DNA of 64,000 bases from Humulus lupulus (GCF_963169125.1 NC_084798.1:174745980-174809979), one strand, 5' to 3'; counted from the stretch's first letter, positions 49,133-60,588 are shown. Translations and numbers: made by a program. The notes: generated by a model from the sequence alone, not told the origin.

Positions 49133-49906
49133 TGTAACGCCCTAAACTCCAGGGACTGTTACGGTGTGCCTTGTAAACAATGCTAAACTTGCTAATCGAG
49201 TAATTTAGCCAAAATCGTGTAACTAAGTATGATTAGCGGTTTATGGATTAAAAATTTTGGTTAAGATATAACGTTTCATTAGAATGTTTATTGTATACAT
49301 TGGGATCCCAAAAATATAATTTAAAGGTCTATTACAAGAAAATATTTACAACAGGCCGATCTAAGCAACAAAATAGGGTTTAACCCTAGTTCCTCTTCCA
49401 ACCCTCGGCCGTGGCGGTCGAGCAGCCGCATATGTACACATCGTTACCTAAGCTCTCCAACTTAAGGATGGTCCAGTTTTCTTTTGCCTTTACCTGCACC
49501 ACATAGCACCCGTGAGCCGAAGCCCAGCAAGAAAACTCAACATGCTCATGAACAGTAATAACATGTCATTGGATCATAATGTGCATGCCTAGCAATAATA
49601 GCTTCCGTCATGCATGTAAATAAGTTCAAATAAATTATTATGGGGTCCTGCATCTGAATAGAAGACTAATGAGTCATTCTCTGAGGACCTGCTTCTTGGA
49701 TAGTTGACTAATAAGTCGATCTCGGAGTGGGTGACTAATGAGTCACACCCTGCATAGGTGACTAATGAGTCACACTCTGTATAGATGACTAACAAGTCAT
49801 GCCCTGCGCAGATGACTAATGAGTCCATCTCTGTCTAGGTGACTAATGAGTCACACTCTGTATAGGTGACTTATAAGCCACACTCTGTATAGATGACTAA
49901 TAAGTC
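49133..49906 (-). repeat. Element D 5' LTR, truncated
   Basis: It matches the first 776 bases of 42629-45393 and stops inside the motif array at GACTAATAAGTCT. The rest of the LTR, nearly 2 kb, is gone and element C sequence follows directly. Confidence 0.85.
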
Positions 49907-49951
49907 TTCAATTTTTTGTTGCATTTTCCTTAGAAATTTAGTGCATTTCAG

Positions 49952-51727
49952 GCCCATGGTTGCAACCAGACCCTACTACAGACATGGAGATATGATCAGC
50001 CCTCCTGCCCAGCATGACCGACATAGAGAAAAGTGTCAAACAGCTGGTCACAGAGACCAACTTGAGGCTGGTCGGGCTTTCAGCACCCCACCAAGACGTG
50101 AGGGAGTCAACAGTGGGAAGTGCCTCTAGCGAGGAGATTCATGAGCAGCACCCGGACGTGTCACAACCTCAAAGGAGGACAACTGGAGTGACAATCAGGG
50201 AACCCTCCAACACTCCACAAGCTACTGCTCCCTCCGCCCCTCAGGGAAAGGGAAAAAAGAAGGCCACTGTCCCTCTCGAGAAGGGTACTGATTTCTCGCT
50301 CTTGGATAGTCTGCCTATTCCCTGTCACCTCTTCTATGGGGATGGCAACTTTAGATACCCTCCTGCTTTAAATTCAGATTTCTTCAGACCAGAGAGTGAG
50401 TGTAGCCCTTGTAGAGAAAATAATGTAGCGACCACTAATGATAGCTCGGGTATTATACTTTCAATTTCTCTGTCCTTGCTTCTTAAACTTAGCAAGTTTC
50501 TTTTATTATATTGCCTAACTGTTCGCTCGTTTCTTTTTTGCAGACATGCCTGCTGAAAGTGCCTTCAACTTGTACACCAAGTTAGCGAACAAGAAGAAAT
50601 CCCATAGGCGCCAGTCTTGGGAGGGCTGCAGCAACTAGCTTGCGAAAAAGTCTCGAACAGACGACCCTCCCGCGTCTACTCCAACGAGGGAGAAAACTCC
50701 TCCACCAGCTCCTACCAAGGAGGCGACTCCTCCAACTCCAACAAACCCAGATCTTCCGCCTCCGGCGGACATACTCCTCCTCCAGCTCCAGTCGACCCTA
50801 CGCCTCCAACATCCACTGTCCAGCAATCGTCTGGTCGTCGGAAAGAAGTGTCAAGAGACGACCTTACGAACGTGGTGCTCAGCTCAGCCAAAGATAGGAT
50901 GTCGAAAATAACGAAGCACCGACGCAGCCGGGAGGCAATCCAGGAGACTGAATCCATGGGGTTTGACCAGGTCCTTGGCTGCGCACTGAACGAAGTGCTT
51001 GTTGTAAGTTGCTTTCTGCTTTGTAAACCGTCTTTTTAACTTGCTCCTATTAATGACCTTATCTTTTTCTGATCACAGGGGGTGCTTACCCTGACCTTTG
51101 GTTGGCGATCTTCAAGGACGCAGAATGCTCAGTTTGAGAAGAAACTCAACGATCAGCTCAGTGCTGCTGAGGCTCAATACATTGAGCAACTCAAGGTGTC
51201 TCAGGCTACTTATGCCGAGTAGATGAAGGCGGTCGAGGCGAAACATTCTGAGGTCCTCAAAGAGGCCAAGGCGAAGCATACCAAGGCTCTTAAAAAAGCT
51301 GAGGCAAAGCACCTCGAGGCGTTGCAAGTGACCGAGGCCACAATTGCTTCTCTCAAAGAGGAGCTGAAGAGGAAGGATGCAAGTATCGATAAGATCACTG
51401 CATCTAAGGAGCAGTACAAGGAGGTCTCGCTCAGGAATTATCGGGAAGCCCACAAGCTTCAAGATGAGCTTGCAATAAGTTGCCAAGAGGTTCCGCTTTA
51501 GAGGAACAGAACGCCTGCAACCTTGAAGACTATGATGGGGCATCGTTCGAGTGCTTCTACTTGTTATGGAAGAACAATCCTACTGCCAATTTTTCCTATC
51601 TCCCAGACAATTCCAAGGTCTCCAGAAATTTCTCTAGCAACCAGAATCGAAGGCGCTCGAGAATAAGCTGGGGATGCAGTCGACCAGCAGCAGGAGCAAT
51701 CGCCACAAGACCCCCGCAACTTCATAG
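49952..51727 (+). pseudogene. Element C antisense gene, exons 2-4
   Basis: Exons by comparison with A are 49952-50449, 50544-51003 and 51079-51727, with GT-AG borders at each intron. Exon 2 includes SVKQLVTETNLRLVGLSAP, the RRTTGVTIREPS block and FSLLDSLPIPCHLF. Exon 3 is lysine- and proline-rich and ends with SSAKDRMSKITKHRRSREAI. Exon 4 has a long charged coiled coil (51223-51480). Stops occur at 49994 (TGA, same site as in A), 50635 (TAG) and in exon 4, and exon 3 is frame-shifted near 50780. Exon 1 was lost with the insertion or deletion at D. Confidence 0.75.
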
Positions 51728-51778
51728 TTTTTTTTCTCTTATAAATACACGACCTACGGGTCGTAATGTAAAGACAAT

Positions 51779-51834
51779 TTCTTAAAGGATTGGCTTGTAA
51801 AAAGTAAAATTAATACAAGCCAATCCTTTAAGAA
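51779..51834. repeat. Perfect 20-bp inverted repeat between convergent genes
   Basis: The arms 51779-51798 and 51815-51834 are fully complementary, with a 16-base AT-rich loop. It lies where the plus-strand antisense gene and the minus-strand integrase end. In A the same site is only partly paired. Confidence 0.85.
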
Positions 51835-51841
51835 GAATTGT

Positions 51842-53090
51842 TCATTGATAGTACTTGCGCATGTGTTCTCCATTCCAATAGCGAGGAATGAGATCTCCGT
51901 TTAAGCGAGCAAGTTTATAGGTGCCTGGGTGAAGGACTTCTTCAATCTGGTATGGCCCTTCCCAATTAGGTCCGAGTACTCCAGCAGCTTGGTCGCGGGT
52001 GCTTAGGAAAACTCTTCGAAGTACCAAATCTCTGACATTGAATTTCCTTTCTCGCACTTTAGAATTGAAATACCGGGCGACTTTTTGCTGGTATGCAACT
52101 ACTCAGAGTTGGGCTTGCTCACGCTTCTCATCGACCAAGTCTAGGGATTCCATCAGTAGTTGGCTATTCGAGCCTTGATCGTACGTTATTCTGTGATGCG
52201 AAGGCAGATCTAACTCAACAGGCAACATAGCCTCATATCCATAAGCTAAAGAAAATGGAGTATGGCCTGTTGTTGTTCGATGGGAAGTTTTGTACGACCA
52301 AAGGACTTCAGGCAGTTATTCTGGCCACGTCCCCTTAGCTTTTTCTAGTCTTTTCTTCAGTGTATCCTTTAGCGTTTTGTTGACTGCCTTGACTTGTCCA
52401 TTTGCTTGGGGATGAGCGACTGAAGAAAAGCTCTTGATAATGTCATGCCATTCGCAAAAATCCGTGAATAAATCACTATCGAACTGGGTACCATTATCCG
52501 AGACGATTTTCCTTGGCAATCCATAAAGACAAACGATGTTTTTGATCATGAAATCCAGCACCTTCTTGGTTGTTATGGTTGCGATCGGCTCGAATTCGGC
52601 CCATGTAGTGAAGTAGTTGATGGCAACCAGAGCATACTTGACGCCGCCCTTCCTAGTGGGCAAAGATCTGATCAAATCTATGCCCTAAACTACAAACGGC
52701 CACGGACTTTGCATTTATTTAAGCTCATTGGGGGCTTCTCGTAGGATTTTGGAGAACCTCTGGCACTCATTGCACCTTCGCACAAACTCCATCGAGTCTT
52801 CATTCATCGTGGGCCAGAAGTATCCTTGCCTTAGGATCTTTTTTGACAAGCTTTGCCCCCCAGCGTGGTCTCCACAAAAACCTTTGTGTACCTCTTTCAT
52901 TAATTCTTTTGCCTTTTCTTTTGAAAGACATCTGAGGAGTGGCATTGAGTATCCACTTTGGTACAAGATTCCATCGACCAGGATATACCTAGCAGCTTGC
53001 TGCTGAAGGGTCCTGGCTTTGTTTTTGTCCGTTGGTAACACGCCTTGTGTTAAATACTCTATATATGGTGTCATCCATGTATCCGCCATC
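51842..53090 (-). pseudogene. Element C integrase
   Basis: The zinc domain (HKGFCGDHAG and CNECQ) is at 52715-52900, and the core at 52316-52675 has SDNGTQFD and then lysine at the third catalytic place (NGQVKAVNK), as in A. The tail 51842-52057 has RDLVLRRVF and GPYQIEE and ends HMRKYYQ. Stops lie near 52676-52690 and 52316, and further ones near 52115. Confidence 0.88.
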
Positions 53091-53640
53091 TGGATCACCA
53101 TAGCGGTCTCCTCTGCTTGGATGCTCGGCATAGATAGCCGCTCAACCGGTACTATATTCAGAGTATCAGCATCCTTTGCACTTGCTAATTTGGCCAAAGC
53201 ATCAACATTGAAATTCTGGTCGCGAGGTACTTGCTGGAGGGTATATTTGTCGAACTAAGCCAATAAATATTTTGTTTTGTTTAGATAGGAAACTATCTTT
53301 AAACCTCACGCCTGGTATTCTCCCATGACTTGATTCACCACCAGCTGAGAATCACTGTAGATGTCAAGAACTTTTATATTCATGTCCCTGGCTAACTGCA
53401 ACGCAGCGAGTAGTGCTTCATACTCGGCCTCGTTGTTAGAAGCAGTGAAGTCAAACATGATTGTGCAGTGAAATCGATGCCCTTCCGGCGTGATCAATAT
53501 CACTCCTGATCCAGCGTGGCACTCATTAGAAGAATAATCTGTAAATAATTTCCACGAGGGAGATAGGTTTTGACATTAAGGCTTATTAGGCTCTTCAATC
53601 CGCTTGCTGTTTGTAAGTTCAGTGAACTCTGCAATGAAGT
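53091..53640 (-). pseudogene. Element C second RNase H
   Basis: The aRNH is partly open at 53306-53503 with SNNEAEYEALLAALQLA and DIYSDSQLVVNQ, and the end of the domain (MAKLASAKDAD) is at about 53190. The N-terminal DGSS block is near 53530 in decayed form. Stops near 53256 and 53305 break it. Confidence 0.78.
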
Positions 53641-53692
53641 CAGCCAGGGCTTGCCCTTTTATCGCTGCTCGCAGCAAGTAAGATATATCGAA

Positions 53693-55123
53693 CTACCTAA
53701 GTTCAACTGCCCATTTTAACAATCTACCCGCACCCTCTGGTTTTTGCAGGACTTGTCGTAGAGGCTGGTCTGTCAAAACCGTGATTGGGTGAGCTTGAAA
53801 GTAAGGCCACAGCTTCCTGGAGGCAAAAATTAGGCAATAGGCTAGCTTCTCGATGGGCGGGTACCGCTGTTCTGCTCCAATTAGCCTTTTTCTTACATAG
53901 TAAACAACCTTCTGCACGCCTTCTTCCTCTCTTACTAAAATGGCACTAGCAGCGTATTCCGTGATCGCCAGGTAGATGAACAAAGTTTCTTTATCGACTG
54001 GCTTTGATAGTAGGGGTGGTTGTGCCATATGAGTTTTTAATGCTTGAAAAGCCTGCTCGCACTCCTCCGTCCACTCAAACTTTTTGTTGCCTATAAGTAG
54101 ATTAAAAAATGGAACACACTTATCTATTGACTTCGAAATGAATCTACTAAGAGCAGCAATTCTTTTGGTTAAACTTTGAACATCCTTAATATTTGCTGGC
54201 GATTTCCTATCGATCAGGGCTTTAATTTTCTCTGGATTGGCTTCAATTCCTCTCAAGTTAACTATAAATCCCAAGAACTTCCCTGATCCTACTCCGAAAG
54301 AGCATTTAAGGGGATTCAACTTCATCTGAAATTTGTTCAATACATTGAAGCCCTCCTACAAATCCTTTATATGCCCTTATGCTTTCTTCGACTTGAAAAG
54401 CATGTCGTCGACATAGACCTCCATGTTTGTGCCGATCAACTCTTTAAACATGTGGTTGACTGGTCGCTGGTAAGTTGCACCAGCATTTTTCTAACCGAAA
54501 GGAATTACTTTGTAACAGTAAAGCCTTGTATCAGTCCAAAAGCTAGTGTGATCCTCATCAGGGGGATGCATACTAATCTGATTATACCCGGAGTATGCAT
54601 CCATGAATGAGAGAATCTTATTTCCTGCAGTGGCATCGACCAGTTGGTCGATTCTTGGGAGTGGGAAACAATCTTTGGGGCAGGCTTTATTAAGGTCTGT
54701 AAAATCTAGGCACGTACGCCATTTTCCATTCGGCTTGGGAACCAGCACAGGATTAGAGAACCACGATGGATAAAACACCACCTTGATGAACCCATTCTCC
54801 TTCAGCTTTTCGACTTCTTCTTTTAAGGCCCTTGATCTATCTTTGTCGAGCAGCCTTCTTTTTTGTTGCACTGTTGGAAAACTCTTGTCGATGTTCAGGA
54901 CATGGCTGATGACTGCAGGGTCTATCCTGACCATGTCTTTGTGAGACCAGGAAAAGACTTCGTGGTTCCTCCTTAAAATCTCCACCAATGCTAGTTTTGT
55001 TGTTGTCTCTAAGTTTTTATCGACTTTCACAACCCTGGTCGGATTTTCTTCATTGAGTTGGACCTCTTCAAGGTCCTCGATAGGCCCAATTTCTTCCTCA
55101 AAATCCCCAAAGTGAGGATCCAA
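53693..55123 (-). pseudogene. Element C RT and RNase H
   Basis: RT is at 54491-55123 with QQKRRLLDKDRSRALKEEV, NPVLVPKPNGKWR, FTDLNKACPKD and FMDAYSGYNQI. The stop at 54491 comes before the YVDD block, which is seen in the next part (about 54405). RNase H and the thumb are in 53693-54340 (GKFLGFIVNLRGIEANPEKI, LFIYLAITEYAASAIL). Function as in A; the frame is broken at least once. Confidence 0.88.
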
Positions 55124-55419
55124 ATCTCTATCCTCACTTTGGGCAACACCCTATATGGTGACATTATCACCCGAGTGGGCCTGAGCATCAGTTGCCACTT
55201 GCAACTCTTTTCTGGGAGCATCCCTCGATACACCCTTCTTTGCCTTGGTGATTGAGGCATTGTAGCACTCCCTTGCTTCCCGCTGATTCCCCAAGACGCA
55301 TCCTACCCCTGCGTCGATCGGGAATTTAATGGCGAGGTACCATATCGAGGTTACGGCTCGTAGGTCAACCAGAATTGGTCTCCCAATTACAACATTGTAT
55401 GCTGAAGGACAATCAACTA

Positions 55420-55689
55420 CTATGAAAGTAGTGAGTAATGTCCTATTAGCAGGTGTAGTGCCTGCTGTAACTGGAAGCCTAATCGACCTGTTGGGGCGAG
55501 CCCTTCACTGGAAAAACCATAAATGGTTTGGTGGCATGGCTCCAGGTCTTTGATGGACAGCTTCAATCTTTCCAGCAATGACTTGTACAAGATGTTGACC
55601 GAACTTCCTGTGTCGACCAACACCCTCTTTACCATCATGTTGGCAATTTTTACGTCTACGACCAGCGGATCGGAGTGTGGGAATCGCAC
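55420..55689 (-). pseudogene. Element C protease fragment
   Basis: The active-site motif VLVDTGSSVNILY is intact here, unlike in A. The frame ends at 55420. Upstream of 55690 the element is cut. Confidence 0.82.
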
Positions 55690-55720
55690 ATGCTGTCCTT
55701 TGGTGTTTTGCTTTGACTTT

Positions 55721-55933
55721 CTAGTAGGTCAAACATCTGGAAACAAACTCAACAATATCCCTTTTCATCCCATGCCACCAATATAGCGCTTTAAGGTCTT
55801 GGTACATCTTTGTGGACCTTGGGTGTAAGGAATAGGGTGTTGTGTGCGCCTCTTTCATAATACTTTCCTTAATCTCATCATTACCAGGCACACAAATCCT
55901 ATCCTTGTATCTCAGCAATCTAACGTTGGACAT
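55721..55933 (-). pseudogene. Element E integrase zinc domain
   Basis: The frame shows HTTPYSLHPRSTKMYQDLK, with the two histidines, and RCLTY, where C-x2-C is expected, so the last ligand is Tyr. A stop follows. Everything beyond is element C. Confidence 0.78.
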
Positions 55934-55940
55934 TGTGAAG

Positions 55941-56660
55941 TCACTGCTCCCACTTTCTTATACCAAAGCCTCTTGCTTCATCCACTTTATGCCTTTCTCG
56001 AATTTTTTCCAGTAGGGAGGATTGTAATGTGAGGTTTGCTAGGCTTCCTGCCACAAGTTCGATGCCAGCATTTATAATCTCCTTCTGAAGAGACATCTCT
56101 ATTGTATGTAGTGCTGAGACATTCCCATGTCCCTGCCTACTCAATGCATCTGCAACCACATTGTCCTTGCCTGGGTGGTATAGAATCTCATAATTGTAGT
56201 CCTTCACTAATTCCAACCTCCTTTGTTGTCTCATATTCAGTTCCTTTTGCATGAAGAAGTACTTCAGACTTTTGTGGTTAGTGTAGATTTCAAACTTGTC
56301 CCCATATAGGTGATGTCTCCATATCTTTAGTGCGAGCACCACTACTGCCAACTCAAGATCATGAGTGGGATATCGTTGTTCATAGTCTTTGAGTTGTCTG
56401 GAAGCATAAGATACTACCTTCCCATCTTGTATTAACACACACCCTAAGTCGTTCTTTGATTTGTCACAATACACCACAAATTTTCCACCCTCTGTGGGAA
56501 CACAAAGAATAGGTACAGAAATCAACTTACCCTTCATGGTCTGAAAGCTTTCTTCACATTTCTCAGTCCATGCAAACTTCTGATGTTTGCGAGTTAAGTT
56601 GGTTAAGGGTTTGAAAATCTTTAAGAAACCTTCAACGAACTTCCTGTAATAACCCACCAA
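55941..56660 (-). pseudogene. Element E RNase H
   Basis: The frame of 239 codons has [52 protein letters not shown] and NVVADALSR, the core motifs of a Ty3 RNase H. The first Asp is in YCDKS. It is joined upstream to RT through a stop-bearing gap (56661-56848). Confidence 0.88.
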
Positions 56661-56848
56661 TCCTAAGAAGCTTCGAACTTCTGAGGCATTCTTCGGCTGG
56701 GACTAGTCTCTAATGGCCTCGATCTTTGATGGATCTATTGCTATCCCATTCTTGGACACTATATGCCCTAGGAAAGTTACCTGCTCCAGCCAAAACTCAC
56801 ACTTAGAGAACTTAGTGTATAGATGATGTTCTCGTAGTCTTTTTAGGA

Positions 56849-57343
56849 TCAACCTAAATGCTCTTCATCCTCCTCCTTGGTCTTCGAGTAAATAAGGATA
56901 TCATCTTTGAACACTACCACAAACTTGTCCAAATAGTCCTTAAATACCCTGTTCATCATGTCGATAAATGCTGCTAGGGCGTTAGTGAGTTTAAAAGGCA
57001 TCGCTAGGAACTCATAGTGCCTGTAGCGAGTTCTAAAAGTCGTTTTCGTAATGTCTCCCTTTTTCACTTTCAACTGATGGTACCTGGATCGCAGATCAAT
57101 CTTCGAGAATACTGCTGCCCCTTGCAGTTGATCAAAAAGGTCATCTATCCTAGGCAAAGGATATTCATTCTTAATGGTGACCTTATTGAGTTCTCGGTAA
57201 TCGATGCACATTCTCATGCTCCCGTCCTTCTTTTTCACAAATAGGACTGGTGCTCCCCATGAAAAATGGCTAGGACTTATAAACCCCTTGTCCAACAACT
57301 CCTGTAGCTGGTTCTTAAGTTCATTCAACTCTATAGGTGCCAT
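56849..57343 (-). pseudogene. Element E reverse transcriptase
   Basis: RT motifs [52 protein letters not shown] and the polymerase centre [10 protein letters not shown] are seen; the residue before DD is Lys. The upstream link to protease is broken at about 57350. Confidence 0.88.
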
Positions 57344-57356
57344 TCAATAGGGGCAC

Positions 57357-58130
57357 TTAAGAGATCGATGCTATTTCTAGTGCAAGCTCGATCACAAACT
57401 CGATTTCTCTGTCCGGGGGTAATCCTAGTAATTCCTCGAGAAACAACTCCGAGAACTCACAAATTATATGCACATTTTCCAATTCTAACTCCGACTCCTT
57501 GGATTTATCCACCACACTAGCCAGAAACACCGAACAACCATGTTGCATCATATTCCGTGCTTCTAGTACCAATATTACAGGTGTTCGAAAACCTGCTACT
57601 ACTCTTCTAAAGGAAAAGACCTCTCCTTTTGGTCTGATTTCCACAGTCTTCTTCCGACAGTCTATTGTCGCCCCATGTTTGGATAACCAATCCATGCCAA
57701 GTATGACATCATAATTTGGTATACTCAATTCTATAAGGTTTGTTGGGCACTCCCTGCCCTCTATCTTTATAGGTGTTGACGGTAACCACCTAGTTGACAA
57801 CATCATGTCTCTCGACGGTAACATTGTACTAAAGCTATGCTCAAACAGTTTATAAGGCACACTCAGCTTATCAATCACATTCATGGAAACATAAGAGTGA
57901 GTTGCTCTAGAATCAGTAAGGACTCTATACATCATACCAGATATAGGGAGATGGCCTGTGGCTACAGTGTTGCTGTTGGCTGCTTCATTCTGAGTTAAAG
58001 CAAAAACCCGTGCTGGCACCAGATTGTTGTTACTATTCTGTCCTGCCTTCCATTGTGGGCAATTCTTTCTCAGATATCCTGCCTGGCTGCATTTGAAACA
58101 TTTATTGGTGCCAGCATGGCATTCTCCCAA
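57357..58130 (-). pseudogene. Element E zinc knuckle and protease
   Basis: The knuckle CFKCSQAGYLRKNC lacks the histidine ligand (Tyr). The protease has LTDSRATHSYVS where D-S-G is usual (Gly to Arg) and then YDVILGMDWLSKHGATIDC, a phrase characteristic of chromoviruses. The frame is open over 257 codons. Confidence 0.86.
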
Positions 58131-59213
58131 GTGTCTTTTCGAGCGTTTAGGACAGATGGATGCTCTACTCTGTTGCCTTGGTGATTCCCACGGTTCCAGT
58201 CATTATAGCGATTGTTACGGTTGTTATGGTGGTTCTGAGTGTTGTGACTGTGGTTATTTGTGGTCGGAGGTCTTGGTCTCTTATCAGTGCTACTGTTCTA
58301 CCCTTCATTAGCTTTCCTTTAGTTACCCTCATTGAAGCCCTTGTTTCGGTAGGTCTCTCTTCTGGCAACATTATCCTTCCATATCCGATCTTCCAAATAT
58401 TCTACTTCAAGTGCTCTATCAAGTACTTATCCATAACTGACCACTTCAGCACTGGTCATCATAACATCCCTAGCGATCATTGGCTTGAGTCCCCTCATGA
58501 ACCTTTGGACTCCCAAAGTTTCAGTTGGCACAACTTCAGGAGAAAATTTTGCCAACCTATCAAACTTCTGTGCATAATCAGTGATAGATAGGTTTCCATG
58601 TACCAGAGTTACAAACTCATCTACCTTGGTTGCTATCACAACACACTGTTATACTTCTTGCTAAAAGCCTGGATGAATTCTTCCCAAGTCATGGTATTCA
58701 AATCACGGGTTTGTTTAATTACATCCCACCATATCCCTGCATCTGTTTTCAGTAAATAAATTGTGCAAAAGACTCTCTAGCGATCATTCAACTCCATATG
58801 ATCGAGGATGGCCTCGACTGATCTTAACCAATCCTCTGCCACTATGGGATCATCTTTCCCTTCAAAGGTTGATGGGGCTTGTTTTCTGAAACGTTCATAC
58901 ACTAGCTCGAACCCATAAGTTACATGCAATGGTGCAGGTGGTGGTGTTGGCGGCTGAGGCTACGCCACTGGCACTTGAGGCACTTGGGGCGTTTGGGGTA
59001 CTTTCCTGGCATGTGCTAATTCCTCATCTTTCAGTCTTAGTTGTTCCGTCAACCTTGCTACCTCTGCGGCCAGGTTCACATATGATGCTGCTGGAGCTGC
59101 AGGTTGGACTGATGGCATTTCTATGTCAAGGGTTGTCGTGGCCTTAGACCTTGTGGAGACATCCTTTCCTCAACCTCCTCCTCTTCCCTTGCCTCCTCTT
59201 CCTCTAGTCGACA
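58131..59213 (-). pseudogene. Element E gag
   Basis: The start ATG is at 59213 and gives MSTRGRGGKGRG, a basic glycine-rich N-terminus, with an in-frame TGA after it. A helix with AEVARLTEQLRLKDEEL follows and then the gag domain (WLRSVEAILDHMEL, 58800-58830; LVHGNLSITDYAQKFDRLAKF, 58427-58639). The frame is split by stops near 58800 and 58640. Confidence 0.8.
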
Positions 59214-59539
59214 TTATGAGATTCTAAGGCATCAAAAGAAAATCATAAGGAAGGAAAATCGCATAATGGTTTGATAGATATTTGCAAAAATCATACATTC
59301 AAACCACATCATTTAGAGTTTGCAAGAGGAACATATTAAACAATAGCATTCAAAGTGTTCAAATTATTCCAAAATTTAAACAACCCATATAGTGTTTAAT
59401 AACCAAAAACATAAATCCTTATGATCCCATTTTTAAAAAAAAATCCTATCTTATTCATTAACGTTTCCTGGAACGATCTATGCGATGGACTCTAGTCCTC
59501 AACTGTGGACTCGTCCCCTGAGCTGTAATCAAAGACGTC

Positions 59540-60052
59540 CTATGGGAGGTGAAAGTAGTCGTAGCCGTGAGCGCTCTCCATTATCATCATCCTAGAGGTC
59601 ACACGTGGTATGGCTCGAGTTACTTCCTCAATTTCCAAGGCTACTTCTACATCGTGTACTATCTCCAAACGCTCCTCTATCTCTCTGTCATTCGTCTTCA
59701 CCAATACCAGCTCCTCAGGACTAAAATTGTAGTTGTCTATAAGGTCATAGATTACGTATTCCATGGTACTAAATTCTAGGTCATCTTGAATGACGTCGTG
59801 CCATGCTCTGTCCAACTGGAGAAGAGCTTCAGAGTACATTGACAGTGCTTCCCTCAACACCCAATATTACTCTCTGGGCCATAACAAAGCTCCTCTTTTG
59901 TTCATGATCCCTTGAATATGATCACAAACCATAGTTGTTGTTTTTAATACCGCAATCTACCAATCGTAGGGATCCTCCTCAAGTTGTACCTTGGGTATTG
60001 CACGGATCTCCTTGAGTAGTTGTTTCTTAGTAGTTTTCAAAACGGGAGGCAT
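59540..60052 (-). pseudogene. Leader ORF between 5' LTR and gag of element E
   Basis: An ATG at 60052 starts a frame of about 170 codons (MPPVLKTTKKQLLKEIRAI) with two in-frame stops, TAG near 59959 and TAA near 59868. The C-terminal half (59540-59860) is acidic, with DLEFSTMEYVIYDLIDNYNF and SPEELVLVK. I do not recognise the family. Its place between primer site and gag suggests an extra protein of the element, which is unusual in chromoviruses. Confidence 0.55.
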
Positions 60053-60199
60053 CTTACTACACTACAGTTACAAAACTATAAAATTTAATAAAACAGAAAC
60101 AAGTAGTAGCACAAAAAACAAATACTTGCGACGCGATGAGGTCATATTTTCCCATATTTAGCGTGTATGGGGAGGGTCCTTGGAAACATGGATGACCGT

Positions 60200-60210
60200 C
60201 TTTGATACCA
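60200..60210 (-). promoter_or_regulatory. Primer-binding site 1
   Basis: The minus strand reads TGGTATCAAAG two bases from the LTR end ...GTTACA. It is the left of two primer sites and serves, by position, the Cassandra-like LTR at 60213-60588. Confidence 0.8.
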
Positions 60211-60212
60211 TT

Positions 60213-60588
60213 TGTAACAACCCATGTCACTATGACTGCTTCTTGGAATGACAACTGGCCCTGCAAACCAACACGAGTCTTTCCAGTGTGCTTTGTCCTC
60301 ACTCGCACGCTTCCTGGGAAAACATCCTAGGGGGTCACCCATCATGACACTACTCCAGGTCAAGCACACTTAACTTTGGAATTCTCAAGTGATGAGCTAC
60401 TGAAAAGAAGATGCATCTTGTTGGCATAGGTAGTACCCATCAATCCATTTAAGTTTTCTTCAACTGTGTAGGTCCATACCTACACAGTCTTAGAATCATC
60501 ACACTTGACCTTCCCCAGGCAATGTGGGATTGCACAGATTTTACCCGGTCTTTCCCCCTGCGGATCACGGGATTCAGACTGTCACAAT
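60213..60588 (-). mobile_element. Cassandra-type LTR with 5S rRNA-derived region
   Basis: The 376-bp LTR begins TGTGACAGTC and ends GGGTTGTTACA in element sense. Within it are the block CCCACATTGCCTGGGGAAGG, a 10-bp hairpin (60464-60487) and a stretch matching plant 5S rRNA. No 5-bp duplication surrounds it (CCATT left, ATCAC right). The sequence to its right (60589-60656) reads as a short Cassandra-like internal region with a purine tract (AAGGGGGGTGAT) and a second primer site. Confidence 0.75.
60315..60440 (-). other. 5S rRNA-derived promoter boxes
   Basis: On the minus strand AGTTAAGTGTGCTTG (60361-60375) corresponds to 5S box A, and GAGTAGTGTCATGATGGGTGACC-like sequence (60333-60356) to the intermediate element and box C. 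The gene is not a working 5S gene: the 5' third has diverged. In Cassandra elements this region keeps RNA polymerase III features. Confidence 0.75.

Larger units (their letters stand above)
42629..49906 (-). mobile_element. Element D: internally deleted chromovirus (Ty3/gypsy)
   Basis: The 3' LTR (42629-45393) and a truncated 5' LTR (49133-49906) share their sequence. The primer site GCTCTGATACCA (49118-49129) is a perfect complement form of TGGTATCAGAGC, for initiator tRNA-Met. Gag with zinc knuckle, a trace of protease and a decayed integrase remain; RT and RNase H are not recognisable, so the internal part (3.7 kb) is shorter than usual. Confidence 0.82.
41231..55700 (-). mobile_element. 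Element C: A-type Tat-like element, 5' end missing
   Basis: The 3' LTR (41231-41828), polypurine tract, antisense gene, integrase, second RNase H, RT and protease are colinear with A. The order is interrupted by element D (42629-49906), with loss of about 950 bases of C's antisense gene. Gag and the 5' LTR are missing beyond about 55700, where element E begins. C inserted into H. Confidence 0.85.
55700..60212 (-). mobile_element. Element E: chromovirus (Tekay/Del-like), 3' end missing
   Basis: Minus-strand order from right is a leader ORF, gag, zinc knuckle with protease, RT, RNase H and the integrase zinc domain, then a break against C. The integrase core, chromodomain region and 3' LTR are missing. 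The chromovirus-type PR-RT linkage and sequence style fit Tekay/Del. The 5' border is complicated by a Cassandra-like LTR. Confidence 0.82.

Noticed and set aside
60213..60588. Functional 5S rRNA gene
   Set aside because: Only the internal promoter part is recognisable; the 5' third has diverged and LTR ends with primer site and purine tract surround it.
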